From Halomonas sp. PR-M31 (GTDB lineage Bacteria; Pseudomonadota; Gammaproteobacteria; Pseudomonadales; Halomonadaceae), in assembly GCF_001039575.1 (NCBI RefSeq), contig NZ_JIBT01000046.1, forward strand, positions 1 to 42,440: a stretch of DNA of 42,440 nt. The letters are read 5' to 3'. The notes beneath the pieces were generated by a model. That model made no database searches, was not told the DNA's origin, and worked only from the letters and a program-made list of their open reading frames with translations. The position numbers and the translations under genes are program-made. Position 1 is the stretch's first letter. Every line of letters begins with the position of its first letter. Positions 42,055 to 42,440 of the stretch are shown here, piece by piece.

Positions 42055-42440
42055 GTGGAAACGATAAACGAGCAAACAACAACCATCGATATTGCTGCTC
42101 TGAAAGCACAGCTGACCGGTCCCGGCGCCCCTTTCGAGCTAACCGACGTTGAAGTGAACGGGCAACCCCTGGCGGTGTTTCGTCAGGCGCCGGTCTCCCT
42201 GCCCGCCTTGATCGGGGCCAGCCGCGTTCACGGTGACAAGACCTTCATCGTCTATCAGGGAGAGCGCTGGAGTTTTACGCGCTTCTTCGCCGAGGCAGAT
42301 GCGCTGGCGAGTTGGCTGCATGCTCAGGGCCTGGAACCAGGGGATCGGGTCGCCATCGCCATGCGCAACCGCCCGGAATGGGCGGTGGCCTTCGTCGCCG
42401 CGGCGATGCTGGGGCGGTGGCCCGGCGCCCGAGTCCAATA
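42055..42440 (+). CDS. AMP-dependent acyl-CoA synthetase, N-terminal part (3' end outside window; apparent frameshift)
   Basis: From GTG 42055 (GAGG 8 nt upstream) the frame is open to the window edge. It reads an N-terminal segment typical of class I adenylate-forming enzymes: FIVYQGERWSFTRFFAEADALA, then GLEPGDRVAIAMRN followed by RPEWAVAFVAAAMLG. After MLG the expected AVAP-type continuation is out of frame near 42414. One extra G in the GGGG run would restore it. The enzyme would activate a carboxylate with ATP and CoA. It is likely co-transcribed with the MBL-fold gene, and together with the enoyl-CoA hydratase implies side-chain beta-oxidation. The substrate is not identifiable from this fragment. 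Confidence 0.78.
   Translation, partial: METINEQTTTIDIAALKAQLTGPGAPFELTDVEVNGQPLAVFRQAPVSLPALIGASRVHGDKTFIVYQGERWSFTRFFAEADALASWLHAQGLEPGDRVAIAMRNRPEWAVAFVAAAMLGRWPGARVQ

Overview
The window looks like chromosome from a Halomonas-like gammaproteobacterium. FabA, FabB, PlsC, RapA and the photolyase all read as ordinary gammaproteobacterial proteins, the sequence is moderately GC-rich, and genes are densely packed with many ATGA start/stop overlaps. The taxon is an inference from remembered protein resemblance, not a search. No tRNA, rRNA, CRISPR array or complete insertion sequence was seen. No gene-free stretch exceeds about 300 bases, and most of the larger gaps hold recognisable terminators or operator-like dyads.

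Positions 1-5333 are housekeeping: a 5'-truncated RmlD-like gene coupled to plsC, the fabA-fabB pair for unsaturated fatty acid synthesis, and a membrane-anchored PAS-GGDEF-EAL protein.

Positions 5344-15223 look like a light/photo-oxidative stress region. One tightly overlapping operon encodes an SDR, a COG2907-type flavoprotein, a DUF1365 protein, a Cfa-like lipid methyltransferase lacking key CFA-synthase residues, and a DUF2878 membrane protein. Beside it lie a CPD photolyase, a LitR/CarH-type MerR regulator that has lost the B12-ligating residues (class II LitR type), a small CbiX chelatase, a renalase-like flavoprotein and a TIGR01777 epimerase. TGTACA-type boxes precede three of these transcription units, so they may form one regulon.

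Positions 15220-23563 hold rapA, an Lgt-like/thioredoxin fusion, a small membrane protein, an uncharacterised ATP-grasp ligase followed by a CocE/NonD (S15) hydrolase, and a DUF2177 membrane protein.

Positions 23726-42440 form a catabolic island. It carries the lower meta-cleavage pathway (dmpE, dmpF, dmpG), a two-domain flavin reductase, two hydroxysteroid-dehydrogenase-like SDRs, an aldehyde dehydrogenase, an enoyl-CoA hydratase, a KshA-like Rieske oxygenase, two spinster-type MFS transporters, a DUF1302 outer-membrane protein with two DUF1329 partners, an MBL-fold hydrolase and the start of an acyl-CoA synthetase. The gene content suggests breakdown of a polycyclic, steroid- or terpenoid-like or alkyl-aromatic substrate. 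The ring-cleavage dioxygenase, the monooxygenase and a regulator are not in the window. The most notable new signal is a 20-bp palindrome (CGTCGTCC-N4-GGACGACG type) found six times, 58-89 bp ahead of every promoter-proximal gene of this island.

Eight genes are interrupted by nine apparent single-base losses in short homopolymers, including the normally indispensable fabB. I read these as sequencing errors rather than gene decay, and I list the genes at their reconstructed full extents.
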